From assembly GCA_905234845.1 (NCBI GenBank), contig CAJOIW010000012.1, forward strand, positions 1 through 47,695: a stretch of 47,695 nucleotides of DNA. Reading direction: 5' to 3'. The DNA comes from an uncultured Prevotella sp. Lineage in GTDB: Bacteria > Bacteroidota > Bacteroidia > Bacteroidales > Bacteroidaceae. Position numbers and translations under genes: made by a program. Of the stretch, positions 16,105 through 25,616 are shown piece by piece. Under the pieces are notes generated by a model, which was given only the letters and a program-made list of their open reading frames with translations, had not been told where the DNA came from and did not search any database. How positions within the stretch are numbered: position 1 is the first letter of the stretch; each line of letters opens with the position of its first letter.

Positions 16105-17577
16105 TTAGAAATCAATGTCGCAGCCCAGACCGAAGACACGGTTAGTGCGGGTGTAGGAGTTTTTAACCGTTCCCTCATTGCTTGTCACGTCGCGTGTCTT
16201 GTAATTGGTCTGGAAGTAAGCCACGTTCACTTTCACGTTCTTGGCCACCTTCACCCCCACGCCGAAACCGAAAGAGTAGGATGGTATTTTGAATGACATG
16301 TCGCTCATGAAGTCGTCCTCTAAGTGGTACATGGTTTTTTGCAGACCTGCACTCACTTGCAGCCAGTCGGTCACGTCGTATTCCGTTCCGACGTTCACCT
16401 CATCGGTGTCGTCGAGCAGGTCGTCGGTGTATTGTTTGGTGTCGACATCGAAGAAGTGATGATAACCGGCCATCACGCGCCATTTGGGAGTAATCTCATA
16501 TTGTGCGCCGACGGTGAGCAGGGCGGGGGAGTCCTCGGGCACTTCCTGGCCGTCGGCGAACTTTGCCAGCTGGGGAACGGCTGCTGCAATGACGTTGAAA
16601 TTGGGGTCGGGATTGTCGTTCTTCAGACGCATGCGTACCTTGAAATCATACTTTGCGGCGAGGTTCAACTTACCTATCTTATAATCCACGCCGATGATGG
16701 GAGCCACGCCGAAGGCCTTTTGCTTGCAGTTGAGGTTGATGCCCTTGGCAATAACTTCGTATGTGCCCAGCTGGCTGGCTCGTGCTTGCAACTCAGCGGC
16801 CTGCTCGGCCAGTCCTGCTGCTGCGGCCTGCTCGGCACCAGTGATGGCATCGTTCTTCAGTTTTCCGAACAGTTGCGCGGCAGCCATCTCGTTTCCTCCT
16901 GTTGTCGGACCGGCAACCATGATGTCTTTCACATGGGTTTCGTATTTAGCCGTACCGTAAAGCATGCGCACACCACCATAGACGGAGAGGTTGGGCAGAA
17001 CCTTATATGCTGCTCCGAGCGTGGTGCCGAAATAGTATTGCTGTCCTTTCAGGTAGGAGTTGAAGCTATAACCCGTCATACCGCTCTTCTGAGCCAGCTT
17101 GGCGACAATGCCTTCAAGCGATCCGAGACCATTATCAAACTCACACTTTCCACCACCACCACTTATGGCAAGTCCGAATTGGAAACTCCATCGGTTTGTG
17201 TTATAGGCCATTTGTATAGATGGGACGATTGGTGCATCAGTTACTCCTTTGAATTTGCGATAGGCAAATCTGCCATCGTTGTCTTCGCTGATGGGTGCGG
17301 GATTCTTTATGTTCATCGCGAACAGCGGTCCATAGGCGGATGTGATGGTGCGCGTCTGGTGGACACACTGCCAATTGAGCGACAAGTGGAAACCATTGGT
17401 CATGAAGGCCACACCTGCGGGGTTGGTGTAGATACCGTCGATGCCGATGGCGGCGTCGCGCGATGGGTTACGGAGAAAAATTACGTTTTGATTGGTGTGT
17501 GTTAAAAGGCCACCGGCTGTGGCCGAGGTTGCTACGGCCAAGAAAAGTGCGGCCGTGAGTATTTTCATTTTGTTCAT
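16105..17577 (-). CDS. OmpP1/FadL-family outer-membrane transport protein, copy B
   Basis: Paralogue of copy A, 490 aa from MNKMKILTAALFLAVATSA, with the same signal peptide, the NPAGVAFM hatch motif and the terminal NRVFGLGCDIDF. Differences from copy A are scattered substitutions (for example THTNQNVIF against TNTNQSVLF) and three extra residues near DNDGRFAYRKF. Both copies keep full frames and their own promoters, so both are probably expressed. This copy lies directly downstream of the intact HD gene and is likely the original position. The long open frame opposite it (16324-17505) is an antisense shadow. Confidence 0.88.
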   Translation of the reverse strand: MNKMKILTAALFLAVATSATAGGLLTHTNQNVIFLRNPSRDAAIGIDGIYTNPAGVAFMTNGFHLSLNWQCVHQTRTITSAYGPLFAMNIKNPAPISEDNDGRFAYRKFKGVTDAPIVPSIQMAYNTNRWSFQFGLAISGGGGKCEFDNGLGSLEGIVAKLAQKSGMTGYSFNSYLKGQQYYFGTTLGAAYKVLPNLSVYGGVRMLYGTAKYETHVKDIMVAGPTTGGNEMAAAQLFGKLKNDAITGAEQAAAAGLAEQAAELQARASQLGTYEVIAKGINLNCKQKAFGVAPIIGVDYKIGKLNLAAKYDFKVRMRLKNDNPDPNFNVIAAAVPQLAKFADGQEVPEDSPALLTVGAQYEITPKWRVMAGYHHFFDVDTKQYTDDLLDDTDEVNVGTEYDVTDWLQVSAGLQKTMYHLEDDFMSDMSFKIPSYSFGFGVGVKVAKNVKVNVAYFQTNYKTRDVTSNEGTVKNSYTRTNRVFGLGCDIDF

Positions 17578-17598
17578 ATCCTTTATTTTAATTGGCTG

Positions 17599-17606
17599 CA
17601 AAAGTA
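17599..17606 (-). promoter_or_regulatory. -7 box TACTTTTG for OmpP1/FadL copy B
   Basis: The minus strand reads TACTTTTG, 22 bases upstream of the ATG at 17577. Confidence 0.55.
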
Positions 17607-17667
17607 CCTATATTGTTCTGTTTTTTCATAGAAAAAGCTGATGTTTTAACGGACATTAACATAAATG

Positions 17668-17703
17668 CCGCACGTTCTTGCGTGAAGTGTGCAAGACGTG
17701 CGG
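17668..17703 (-). terminator. Hairpin after the 7TM-HD gene (duplicated at 15920-15955)
   Basis: CCGCACGTTCTTGC pairs with GCAAGACGTGCGG around a short loop, 48 bases past the HD stop codon. It may end the HD transcript before the porin promoter. Flanking T runs are weak on the minus strand and stronger on the plus strand. The same hairpin is present upstream of copy A as part of the duplicated segment. Confidence 0.5.
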
Positions 17704-17750
17704 TATTTTATGTTTTTATTCTCTGTGCAAAAGAATAAAGCTTGTGTATA

Positions 17751-19808
17751 TTATTTCTCCGATTGATCCTCGGGATAGGTGATGCGGGTATGGTAGATGG
17801 ATTTGAGGCGTTCGATGAGAGTTGCCTTGGCCAGTGCGATGTCGCGGAAAGTAATGGGACACTGGGCGAAATAGCCATCGGAGACTTGTGAGTTAATGAT
17901 GCGCTCAACCACCTGTTTGATGCTTTCCTCCGTATATTCACTGAGTGAGCGCGAGGCCGCCTCCACACCATCGGCCATCATGAGCAGAGCCTGTTCACGG
18001 GTGAAGGGGTTGGGACCGGGATAGCTGAACGGAGCCGGGTCGACGTCTTCATTCTCATGCTCGCTTTTGTATTTGAGATAGAAATACTTAGCCGTGCCCG
18101 TGCCGTGATGCGTGAGGATAAAATCCTTGATGATGGTGGGTAGGTTGTTTCTCTCTGCAATCTTAACACCCTCGGTGATGTGGTTGATGACGATGCGCGC
18201 ACTCTCGGTGTAGGGAATATTGTCGTGCGGGTTCACCCCTGCCTGGTTTTCGGTGAAGAACACAGGATCGGCCATTTTGCCGATGTCGTGATAGAGGGCG
18301 CCTGTACGCACAAGCAGCGAGTTGGCTCCGATGCGGTTAGCAATCTCTGAGGCAAGGTTGCCCACCATGATGCTATGCTGGAATGTGCCGGGCGCTATCT
18401 CGCTCAGGTCGCGCAACAGGCCTTTGTTCGTGTTCGATAGCTCAAACAGCGTGACGTTCGACGTAAAGCCGAAGGTCTTCTCAATGAGGTACATCAGCGG
18501 GTAGGCCAGCAGAAGCAGTATGCCACCGAAAATGAAATAGGTGAACATATCGCGGTCGATGGTTATCTCTTCATCGGCTTGCATGAGTTGGAGAGCGAAA
18601 TAGACGAGGATGCATCCCGTGGTGACAAAGATAGCCGTCTTGAATACCTGTGCCCGATTACTGAGTTCGCGTAGCGAGTAGATGGCGATGAGACCACCCA
18701 GCAGTTGAATGAAGATAAACTCGTATTGGTATTTCACCGCCACCGCGCAAGCGAGAATCATCGTCGTGTGGGTGATGAAGGCTGTGCGCGAGTCCATGAA
18801 CACCCGAACGAAGATGGGTGCGATGGCATAGGGGATGAGGTAGACGCTTAGAATATTGTGGCTGATCATGAGAGAGGTGATCACAGGGAAGAGAGTGATG
18901 ATGGCATAGAGCATCATGATGGAGCGTGGCTTCTCGAAGTAGTCGCGGCGGAACAGCTGCAGATAGAAGGTAAAGAGTAGCACGAGGATGGCTATGATGA
19001 GCAGTTGCCCCGACATACGGTAAAGTTTCTCCGTGCCCGATGCGTTGCTACGCCTGTTCAGCTCGCGCTCATAGGAGTTTAAGATACGATAGGTCTCCGC
19101 ATCGACGATTTGTCCACGGTCTACGATACGCTGTCCGGGCACGATGGTTCCTGTGGCCATCGCCACACCCGAGAGCAGGTCGTTCCGTTCAGCCTCGCTC
19201 CGGTCTTTGTCGTAGATGAGGTTGGCGGCGATATATTCGTTGAGGTTCAGTTTTTGTATCTCCTGCCGGTGCTCGCTAATCTGCGGATCGGCAAGTAGCT
19301 TCTCATAGGCGGTGAGCGTGGTGAATACACTATCTACACGTACACTGACAGCTTGTTTCCCTGTGACAACGCGCACATGTCTCATCGTATCAGTTTCCTC
19401 GCTCGACTTCCACGTTTGCTTGTCGATAATGCCCGCATGATAGAAACCGTGGAGCAGTTCGAGGATGGTGGCCGTGAAGCTACGGGGCAGTCCGTCGGTA
19501 TCATCCTTCAGTTCGGCGAGCAAGCGCGCCGTCTGTACGCGCTCGATATCATCGTTCAACGTGTAGTAAGGCTCGAAGTACTGCATGAGCGAGTCTTTCT
19601 CGGCTTTTACAGCTTCGTCGCTTTTGTAGATGGGAAACTCAAACTTGGCAATAAGCGTGGCATAGGGCCATGGCTTCCCCGTGTCGTAGTGGAATCGTTG
19701 TTGGGTGGTGCGGGGAAGAAACCAGACAATGATAGCGATGGAGGCAATAATGAGAATAAGTTTTGTGGCAAAATTACGCCATTTATGCCCTTCTGAGTAG
19801 GTTGTCAT
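17751..19808 (-). CDS. pgpH: 7TM-HD family phosphohydrolase (PgpH-like, probable c-di-AMP phosphodiesterase)
   Basis: 685-aa membrane protein. One N-terminal helix (about 15-32) is followed by an extracytoplasmic 7TMR-HDED domain (to about 270), seven transmembrane helices (about 275-465), and a cytoplasmic HD domain. The HD motif is at residues 507-508 in ALYHDIGKMADPVFF, with further metal/phosphate residues in ESARIVINHI and LTHHGTGT. PgpH of Gram-positive bacteria cleaves the second messenger c-di-AMP. Activity here is inferred from the same domain order. It is divergent from gltX. Its 3' end was copied into the porin duplication (16003-16104). Confidence 0.9.
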   Translation of the reverse strand: MTTYSEGHKWRNFATKLILIIASIAIIVWFLPRTTQQRFHYDTGKPWPYATLIAKFEFPIYKSDEAVKAEKDSLMQYFEPYYTLNDDIERVQTARLLAELKDDTDGLPRSFTATILELLHGFYHAGIIDKQTWKSSEETDTMRHVRVVTGKQAVSVRVDSVFTTLTAYEKLLADPQISEHRQEIQKLNLNEYIAANLIYDKDRSEAERNDLLSGVAMATGTIVPGQRIVDRGQIVDAETYRILNSYERELNRRSNASGTEKLYRMSGQLLIIAILVLLFTFYLQLFRRDYFEKPRSIMMLYAIITLFPVITSLMISHNILSVYLIPYAIAPIFVRVFMDSRTAFITHTTMILACAVAVKYQYEFIFIQLLGGLIAIYSLRELSNRAQVFKTAIFVTTGCILVYFALQLMQADEEITIDRDMFTYFIFGGILLLLAYPLMYLIEKTFGFTSNVTLFELSNTNKGLLRDLSEIAPGTFQHSIMVGNLASEIANRIGANSLLVRTGALYHDIGKMADPVFFTENQAGVNPHDNIPYTESARIVINHITEGVKIAERNNLPTIIKDFILTHHGTGTAKYFYLKYKSEHENEDVDPAPFSYPGPNPFTREQALLMMADGVEAASRSLSEYTEESIKQVVERIINSQVSDGYFAQCPITFRDIALAKATLIERLKSIYHTRITYPEDQSEK

Positions 19809-19895
19809 TTTCTTTTCTCTCTTTTATTATTCGCATTTACCTTGCGAAAATACAAAAAAAAAGCGAAAGATGAAAGGTGAATGACATTTTTTTTG

Positions 19896-19903
19896 TAATT
19901 TTG
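19896..19903 (+). promoter_or_regulatory. -7 box TAATTTTG for gltX-waaA
   Basis: TAATTTTG matches TAnnTTTG, 35 bases before the gltX ATG. Confidence 0.6.
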
Positions 19904-19938
19904 CAGAAAATTATAAAGATATATAGAATTTAATCTCA

Positions 19939-21456
19939 ATGTCTGACCGAAAAGTGAGGGTACGCTTTGCACCCAGTCCTACTGGTCCGCTTCATATCGG
20001 AGGCGTGCGTACAGCATTGTATAACTATCTTTTTGCCCGCAAGCATGGCGGCGACCTCGTGTTCCGCATCGAGGATACCGACTCCAATCGTTTTGTCCCT
20101 GGAGCAGAGGAATATATCATCGAGTCGTTCCGCTGGTTGGGCATCAAGTTCGACGAGGGTGTCTCGTTTGGCGGCGAGTATGGTCCTTACCGTCAGAGTG
20201 AGCGGCGTGCCGTCTATAAGGAATATGTGGGTCGGTTGCTGGATGCCGGTTGTGCTTATATCGCTTTCGACACTCCCGAGGAGTTGGAGCAGAAGCGTCA
20301 GGAAATACCGAACTTCCAGTACGATGCCCGTACACGCGGTATGATGCGCAACTCGCTCACACTTCCCGAGGAGGAGGTCGACGCGCTCATTCAGGATGGC
20401 AAGCAGTATGTCGTACGGTTCAAGATAGAACTTGGCCGTGAGGTGCATGTCAACGACATGATTCGCGGCGATGTGTGCATCAAGAGCGACATCCTCGACG
20501 ACAAAGTACTTTACAAGAGTGCCGATGAGTTGCCCACCTATCATTTGGCCAACATCGTCGACGACCATCTCATGGAAATTTCCCATGTCATCCGTGGCGA
20601 GGAGTGGCTGCCTTCGGCACCGCTCCATGTATTGCTCTATGAGGCTTTCGGTTGGACCGACACCATGCCCCGCTTCGCTCATCTGCCGTTGTTGCTCAAA
20701 CCCGAGGGCAAGGGCAAGTTGTCGAAACGCGACGGCGACAGGTTGGGCTTCCCCGTATTTCCGTTGGAGTGGCACGATCCGAAGACCGGCGAGGTGTCGA
20801 GCGGCTATCGTGAGAGTGGCTATTTCCCCGAGGCAGTGGTTAATTTCCTCGCTCTGCTGGGTTGGAATCCTGGCACCGAGCAGGAGATGTTCACCCTCGA
20901 CGAGCTGGTTGAGGCATTCGATATCAGCCGTTGTTCGAAGGCTGGCGCGAAGTTCGACTATCAGAAAGGCATTTGGTTCAATCATGAGTATATTCTCAAG
21001 AAGAGTAACGAGGAGATTGCCCAGTTGTTCGCTCCCATTGTGGCCAACAACGGTGTGGACGAACCGATGGAACGTGTCATCGAAGTGGTGCGTATGATGA
21101 AAGACCGCGTGTCGTTCGTTAAGGATCTGTGGCCGTTGTGCTCGTTCTTCTTCATTCCGCCAATAACCTACGACGAGAAGACCGTGCGCAAACGTTGGAA
21201 GGACTATTCGGCTCAGCAGATGACCGAATTGGCAGCCGTGCTCGAAGGCATTGACGATTTCTCTGTTGAGGGCCAGGAACCCGTTGTCATGCAATGGGTA
21301 GAGCAGAAAGAATACAAGCTGGGCGACGTGATGAATGCGTTCCGTCTGGCGCTTGTCGGCGAGGGCAAGGGTCCCGGCATGTTTGACATATCGGCATTCT
21401 TAGGTAAGGCAGAAACACTTAAACGACTTAACAAAGCAATAGAAGTACTTGGATAA
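19939..21456 (+). CDS. gltX: Glutamate--tRNA ligase
   Basis: Class I aminoacyl-tRNA synthetase charging tRNA-Glu. The 505-aa protein shows [20 protein letters not shown] with the HIGH-type motif at residues 19-22. The KMSKS-type motif is KLSKR at 260-264, followed by [11 protein letters not shown]. The C-terminal anticodon-binding region ends [12 protein letters not shown]. Length matches the family. The stop codon is immediately followed by the waaA ATG without a spacer, so the two genes are probably translated together. Confidence 0.97.
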   Translation: MSDRKVRVRFAPSPTGPLHIGGVRTALYNYLFARKHGGDLVFRIEDTDSNRFVPGAEEYIIESFRWLGIKFDEGVSFGGEYGPYRQSERRAVYKEYVGRLLDAGCAYIAFDTPEELEQKRQEIPNFQYDARTRGMMRNSLTLPEEEVDALIQDGKQYVVRFKIELGREVHVNDMIRGDVCIKSDILDDKVLYKSADELPTYHLANIVDDHLMEISHVIRGEEWLPSAPLHVLLYEAFGWTDTMPRFAHLPLLLKPEGKGKLSKRDGDRLGFPVFPLEWHDPKTGEVSSGYRESGYFPEAVVNFLALLGWNPGTEQEMFTLDELVEAFDISRCSKAGAKFDYQKGIWFNHEYILKKSNEEIAQLFAPIVANNGVDEPMERVIEVVRMMKDRVSFVKDLWPLCSFFFIPPITYDEKTVRKRWKDYSAQQMTELAAVLEGIDDFSVEGQEPVVMQWVEQKEYKLGDVMNAFRLALVGEGKGPGMFDISAFLGKAETLKRLNKAIEVLG

Positions 21457-22677
21457 ATGTACAATTTAGGAATATATCTTTATTTAATAGGTGTCGCTAT
21501 ATGCAGCCTTTTCAGCACGAAGGTGCGTAAGATGTGGCGCGGTGAGCGTGAGGCAATCAGGGTGTTGAAGGAAAAGGTTGACCCCTCGGCACAGTATGTA
21601 TGGTTTCATGCGGCGTCGCTCGGCGAGTTTGAGCAGGGCCGTCCACTCATGGAGCAGCTCCGTCGCGACCATCCGGAGTATAAAATTCTGCTTACCTTCT
21701 TCTCGCCTTCGGGCTACGAGGTGCGCAAGAACTACGAGGGAGCCGATATCATCTGCTACCTGCCGCTCGACACCGTCCGCAATGCCCGACGCTTCCTGCG
21801 TGCAGTGAGGCCCGTCATGGCTTTCTTCATCAAGTATGAGTTTTGGTACAACTACCTTCACATTCTTCGCCATCGTAAGGTACCCGTCTATAGTGTGTCG
21901 AGCATTTTCCGCCCGGGACAGGTGTTCTTCCGTTGGTATGGCCGCGAGTATGCTCATGTGTTGAAGTGTTTTACCCATTTCTTTGTCCAGAATGAGATTA
22001 GCAAGTATCTGCTTTCCACCATTGGTATCAAGAATGTGAGTGTGGTGGGTGACACACGCTTCGACCGTGTGATGCAAATCAAGGATATTGCGAAGCAGCT
22101 GCCCATCGTCGATTCTTTTGTAAACCAAGAGGACAAGGTCTTTGTGGCTGGTTCCACATGGCCTGCCGACGGCGAGTTGCTTATTCCTTATTTCAATCTG
22201 CATCGCGAGTGGAAGCTCATCATTGCCCCCCATGTGGTCAGTGAAGAGCACCTTCATCAGATTTTTTCCCAGCTCGACCGTCGTGCGGTGCGTTACACCC
22301 AGACCTCGCCCGAGGAGGCTGCACAGGCCGATTGTCTCATCATCGACTGCTACGGTCTGCTCTCCAGCATCTATCGTTATGGTCATGTGGCTTATGTTGG
22401 TGGCGGATTCGGCGCAGGCATCCACAATGTGCTTGAGGCGGCTGTCTGGAACATCCCCGTGTTTTTCGGGCCGAAGAACAAGAAGTTCCACGAGGCGCAG
22501 GAGTTGAAAATGGCTTTAGGAGGTTTTGAGATAAAAGATTACAGTGAGCTCTCTAAGCTGATGAGCCGTTTCATGAACGATGAGAATTATCTGCTAAAGG
22601 TGGGTAATCAGGCGGGACGGCTCGTGAAGATTCGTGCCGGTGCCACACAGCGTATCCTGAAAGAATTAAATCTGTAG
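21457..22677 (+). CDS. waaA: 3-deoxy-D-manno-octulosonic acid (Kdo) transferase WaaA
   Basis: Inner-membrane-associated glycosyltransferase adding Kdo to the lipid A precursor, the first step of LPS core assembly. The 406-aa protein has an N-terminal hydrophobic anchor (about 5-20). The family signature WFHAASLGEFEQGRPL is near residue 48, KYEFWYNYL near 126, and VGDTRFDRV near 193. The nucleotide-sugar half contains AYVGGGFGAGIHNVLEAAVWNIPVFFGP. It directly abuts gltX. A terminator for it lies inside the end of the convergent GH43 gene. Confidence 0.95.
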   Translation: MYNLGIYLYLIGVAICSLFSTKVRKMWRGEREAIRVLKEKVDPSAQYVWFHAASLGEFEQGRPLMEQLRRDHPEYKILLTFFSPSGYEVRKNYEGADIICYLPLDTVRNARRFLRAVRPVMAFFIKYEFWYNYLHILRHRKVPVYSVSSIFRPGQVFFRWYGREYAHVLKCFTHFFVQNEISKYLLSTIGIKNVSVVGDTRFDRVMQIKDIAKQLPIVDSFVNQEDKVFVAGSTWPADGELLIPYFNLHREWKLIIAPHVVSEEHLHQIFSQLDRRAVRYTQTSPEEAAQADCLIIDCYGLLSSIYRYGHVAYVGGGFGAGIHNVLEAAVWNIPVFFGPKNKKFHEAQELKMALGGFEIKDYSELSKLMSRFMNDENYLLKVGNQAGRLVKIRAGATQRILKELNL

Positions 22678-22708
22678 CACCGCGATGCTATGTTGACGAA
22701 ACGATATT

Positions 22709-25396
22709 TTATCTGACAACGATTTTTCTAATATTATCGTTGTCAGTTTTTTTGATGTTTATTCCTTTCGTGGGTTGGCTGAGCTGTTGGCCTTGCAAGT
22801 TATAGTATAATGAGGGCTGAGAGATGAGGGTCAAGGGATGGGAGATTCCTGTTGTCTCGATGGTGAAGGTTGGGCCTTCGGCAAAGAGTGAGCCATTGTA
22901 GACACTGTTGACGGTCTGCACGCCCCAAGTGTATGTGCCGTTTTCAGTGAGCGTATAGGTCATGCTGCGGTTTGTTCCGGCATTGCCCGGTTGGTTGACG
23001 CGACGCTTACCGGCATTTTTCCCGCTTATAAGCGACAGACTGCTGACCACCTGCTTGCCATCACTGTTCTTGATATATACCTCATAGGTCTCATTGCCCA
23101 AGGCATTACTGGCAGGCTGCCACGAGAGTGTCACGCGGTTGCCGTCGGTTTGGGCGGTGCAGCCTGTGGGCTGTTCAGGTAGGGCGGGGGCGGGATGGCG
23201 GTTGTAGAAGCCGATGGCCTGCTTACCCTGATAGTCCTCTCCAAGATAGTTTTTGTTGTTTGCCACTCCCGTTATCAATACGTCTTTCGTGCCGTCACCG
23301 TTCCAGTCAACAAAGGCGATGCTGGGTGTCGTCACGCCAGGCATCTGAGTCTGGCGGGTCATGTGTCCGGTGCCATCGTTCAGGTAGAGTTGGCTGAAGG
23401 AGTTGTTGCTGGCAGTACCCGACACGAAGACGTCAAAATGTCCGTCACCGTTCCAGTCGATGATGCCTACGCCGTTGCCGACACTTGTCTGTGCGAGATA
23501 TTGGTCTTCGGTGAGGTCGCTTTCCACGACTTCAAATGTTAGTTGGTCACCTCCTTTGTTCAGAAAGATGCGTTGCCGGTAGGGCGTCTCGCCGGTGTTC
23601 CTGTCGCCATAGCCGGCAAGGAAGAAGTCCTGTCGCCCATCGTTGTTGAAGTCGGCTACGCCGATGCCACCCCAATATTTGCGTAGCACACCGCTCTCCT
23701 GATTGCCTATTCCGAGTGGAGTGAACTGTCCGGGATGTTCGGGATTGTTCAGATAGATCTCCGTCATGCACACCATATCGGCCCGTCCTGTTACCGAGGC
23801 CGAGAGGATAAAGTCACAGAAACCGTCGTTGTTGAAGTCGGCCGCTTGCATAACGGGGTAGTTCAGTTTCAGATCCGGCTCGAAGACAGTGGCCTCGAAG
23901 GTAATGCTCTCGTTGTCTATTCCTTTGTTGTGCAGCACGAGGTTGTAGAGGTTGTCGCTCTGCCAGCCTGAGCAGACAATGTCGGACAGTCCGTCGTTGT
24001 CGATGTCGAGCACACAGGCGGCGATGGGTGCCTTGATGTCGAAGTCAAAATCGCAGCCTTCCACCGTGACGTTGAGTTTGGTAAATGCATTCGTCCTCTT
24101 GCCAAGGAAGATACCTTGATTAGTCATCTCGTAGGCTTCGTTTCCTGCGACGGTACCGGCAGCCTCAAACGCCACCAAGTCGATGGTACCGTCGCCATTC
24201 AGATCGCAGGGAATGAGACTGGGCGCGTCGGCCACCGCCATGCTAATATTGGTGGTTGACAAGGTGTTCCACCGTCTTGTGCTTGCACTGTAGGTGCGAA
24301 TGTCCATTCGTCGTGTCCGGTTGAAAGCTGTACCTGTCTCGCTGGTCTCGGTGTTACCCGACCCTGCGCCGAGGATGTCGAGTATGCCGTCACCGTTCAG
24401 GTCGCAGGGCACGATCATGCCGCGCTGATAGCCCAGCGAGGTGTCGATAATCTCGGCAATGAGCGGATAGTCAGTTGTGCCCGGGCGGATGATGGGCTCA
24501 CTGTCCATCATGAGGCGTGTTCCGTTGAATGTCATGGTGCCGATATACATCCGTCGGGTGCCTACGCTGGTGGTCGACTCATGGGCATGAAACACAATGC
24601 GCAGCTTCCCCTCCTTGTCGGTGAAGAGCGAGTGGTGACCCGTGCCCATCAGTCCTTCTACTTTCCACACAATGGGGTTGTTGTTGTATTTTGCCCACGA
24701 TGGGTTCTCGAGCGATGTTGTCGTGGCGTAGCCTACAGCATAGTCTTGTGAGTGGTAGTCGTTGCCCGAGTAGGTCAGGTAGTACGTGTCGTCGTGTTTG
24801 ATCATGTTCGGGCCTTCGTTCACGCGTCCTTGCTTGTTCTCCCACGATTGGCTCACGGCGAAGCATTTCTTCAGAGTGCCCGCCTTTGGGGTGATGAGGT
24901 CGTCGCCCAGTTCGGCCATCCAGATACAGTTGCCATCGGTGAAGCGCACGAAGAAGATGTAGACCTTCCCGTTGTCGTCGAAGAACACCGACGAGTCGAT
25001 GCATTTCTCATCACCGATGAGCGAGGCCATCTGCCGCCCGCCCTCTTGCTTGAAGGGGCCGAGGGGCGAGTCGGCGGTAGCGACATAGAGGTGCTCATTA
25101 GCGGAGTAGTACATATAGTACTTTCCTTTTTTATAATACACCTCGGGTGCCCAGAACCATTGTGTCTCGGTGGTGTTGACCTTGTCGAGGGCCAGTCCGC
25201 GTTTCTGCCAGGCGTGCAGGTCGGTGCTGGTCCACACCTCTATGCCACTGCCCGCATGGGTGCCGTAGGCATAGTAGGTGTCGTTGTCTAAGAGAATGTA
25301 CGGGTCGGCTAGTTGTACGAGGCTTGTACCTCCGTCGGCCATACTTTTCAGACATACCGTCATCAGGCAGCAAAGAATGAGCATTACTTTTTTCAT
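22709..25396 (-). CDS. Secreted GH43 glycoside hydrolase fused to a seven-repeat FG-GAP/VCBS propeller, T9SS cargo
   Basis: 895-aa exported protein. After a signal peptide (about residues 1-20) comes a GH43 five-bladed propeller domain with the three expected acidic residues: Asp31 in LADPYIL, Asp134 in CIDSSVFFDD and Glu194 in VNEGPNM, plus FWAPEVYY. GH43 enzymes act mainly on arabinans and xylans; the substrate here is not predictable. From about residue 328 seven FG-GAP/VCBS repeats with calcium-binding D-x-N/D-x-D-G loops (DLNGDGILD, DFNNDGRQD, DWNGDGHFD) probably form a second propeller. Then come an Fn3 domain (PTGCTAQTDGNRVTLSWQP) and a T9SS sorting tail (YYNLQGQQL...RKIVVR). The start at 25396 is chosen because the promoter overlaps the longer ORF start. 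Confidence 0.88.
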   Translation of the reverse strand: MKKVMLILCCLMTVCLKSMADGGTSLVQLADPYILLDNDTYYAYGTHAGSGIEVWTSTDLHAWQKRGLALDKVNTTETQWFWAPEVYYKKGKYYMYYSANEHLYVATADSPLGPFKQEGGRQMASLIGDEKCIDSSVFFDDNGKVYIFFVRFTDGNCIWMAELGDDLITPKAGTLKKCFAVSQSWENKQGRVNEGPNMIKHDDTYYLTYSGNDYHSQDYAVGYATTTSLENPSWAKYNNNPIVWKVEGLMGTGHHSLFTDKEGKLRIVFHAHESTTSVGTRRMYIGTMTFNGTRLMMDSEPIIRPGTTDYPLIAEIIDTSLGYQRGMIVPCDLNGDGILDILGAGSGNTETSETGTAFNRTRRMDIRTYSASTRRWNTLSTTNISMAVADAPSLIPCDLNGDGTIDLVAFEAAGTVAGNEAYEMTNQGIFLGKRTNAFTKLNVTVEGCDFDFDIKAPIAACVLDIDNDGLSDIVCSGWQSDNLYNLVLHNKGIDNESITFEATVFEPDLKLNYPVMQAADFNNDGFCDFILSASVTGRADMVCMTEIYLNNPEHPGQFTPLGIGNQESGVLRKYWGGIGVADFNNDGRQDFFLAGYGDRNTGETPYRQRIFLNKGGDQLTFEVVESDLTEDQYLAQTSVGNGVGIIDWNGDGHFDVFVSGTASNNSFSQLYLNDGTGHMTRQTQMPGVTTPSIAFVDWNGDGTKDVLITGVANNKNYLGEDYQGKQAIGFYNRHPAPALPEQPTGCTAQTDGNRVTLSWQPASNALGNETYEVYIKNSDGKQVVSSLSLISGKNAGKRRVNQPGNAGTNRSMTYTLTENGTYTWGVQTVNSVYNGSLFAEGPTFTIETTGISHPLTLISQPSLYYNLQGQQLSQPTKGINIKKTDNDNIRKIVVR
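22713..22753 (+). terminator. waaA terminator overlapping the 3' end of the convergent GH43 gene
   Basis: CTGACAACGAT (22713-22723) pairs perfectly with ATCGTTGTCAG (22736-22746), followed by seven T. It lies about 36 bases past the waaA stop. The same bases encode the last residues of the GH43 protein on the other strand. Confidence 0.8.
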
Positions 25397-25429
25397 AGCA
25401 ATATTGGTTTTTGTTGGCATTCCATGTTG

Positions 25430-25437
25430 CAAAGGTA
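25430..25437 (-). promoter_or_regulatory. -7 box TACCTTTG for the GH43 gene
   Basis: The minus strand reads TACCTTTG, 34 bases upstream of the ATG at 25396. It overlaps the first codons of the longer open frame, which rules that start out. Confidence 0.6.
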
Positions 25438-25510
25438 ATGTTTTTTTTTCTCAAGAAAAGAAAAAACTCACTTTTTTATAAAAAAATTTGGAAATATAAA
25501 GAAAAATACA

Positions 25511-25518
25511 TATTTTTG
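25511..25518 (+). promoter_or_regulatory. -7 box TATTTTTG for the 1089-aa cargo gene
   Basis: TATTTTTG matches TAnnTTTG. Transcription would start near 25525, about 92 bases before the ATG, in an AT-rich leader. Confidence 0.5.
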
Positions 25519-25616
25519 CATGTCGAATTGTTGTAATCCGATATGGAAGCATATATAAACCTGACTGAAATTATTTATTTACTCATTTATTATTAATAAC
25601 TAAAATCTAACAAAAG

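Noticed and set aside
15960..16178. 72-codon minus-strand frame between the porin copies
   Set aside because: Not a gene: it joins fragments of the HD gene's end with porin sequence; reported as a pseudogene remnant instead.
16324..17505. 393-codon open frame on the plus strand opposite porin copy B
   Set aside because: Exact antisense shadow of a well-supported outer-membrane protein gene. A matching but broken shadow lies opposite copy A, and the His/Cys/Val-rich product shows no family features.
19936..21294. 452-codon minus-strand frame opposite gltX
   Set aside because: Fully antisense to gltX, which has all class I synthetase motifs; the opposite product has no recognisable domain.
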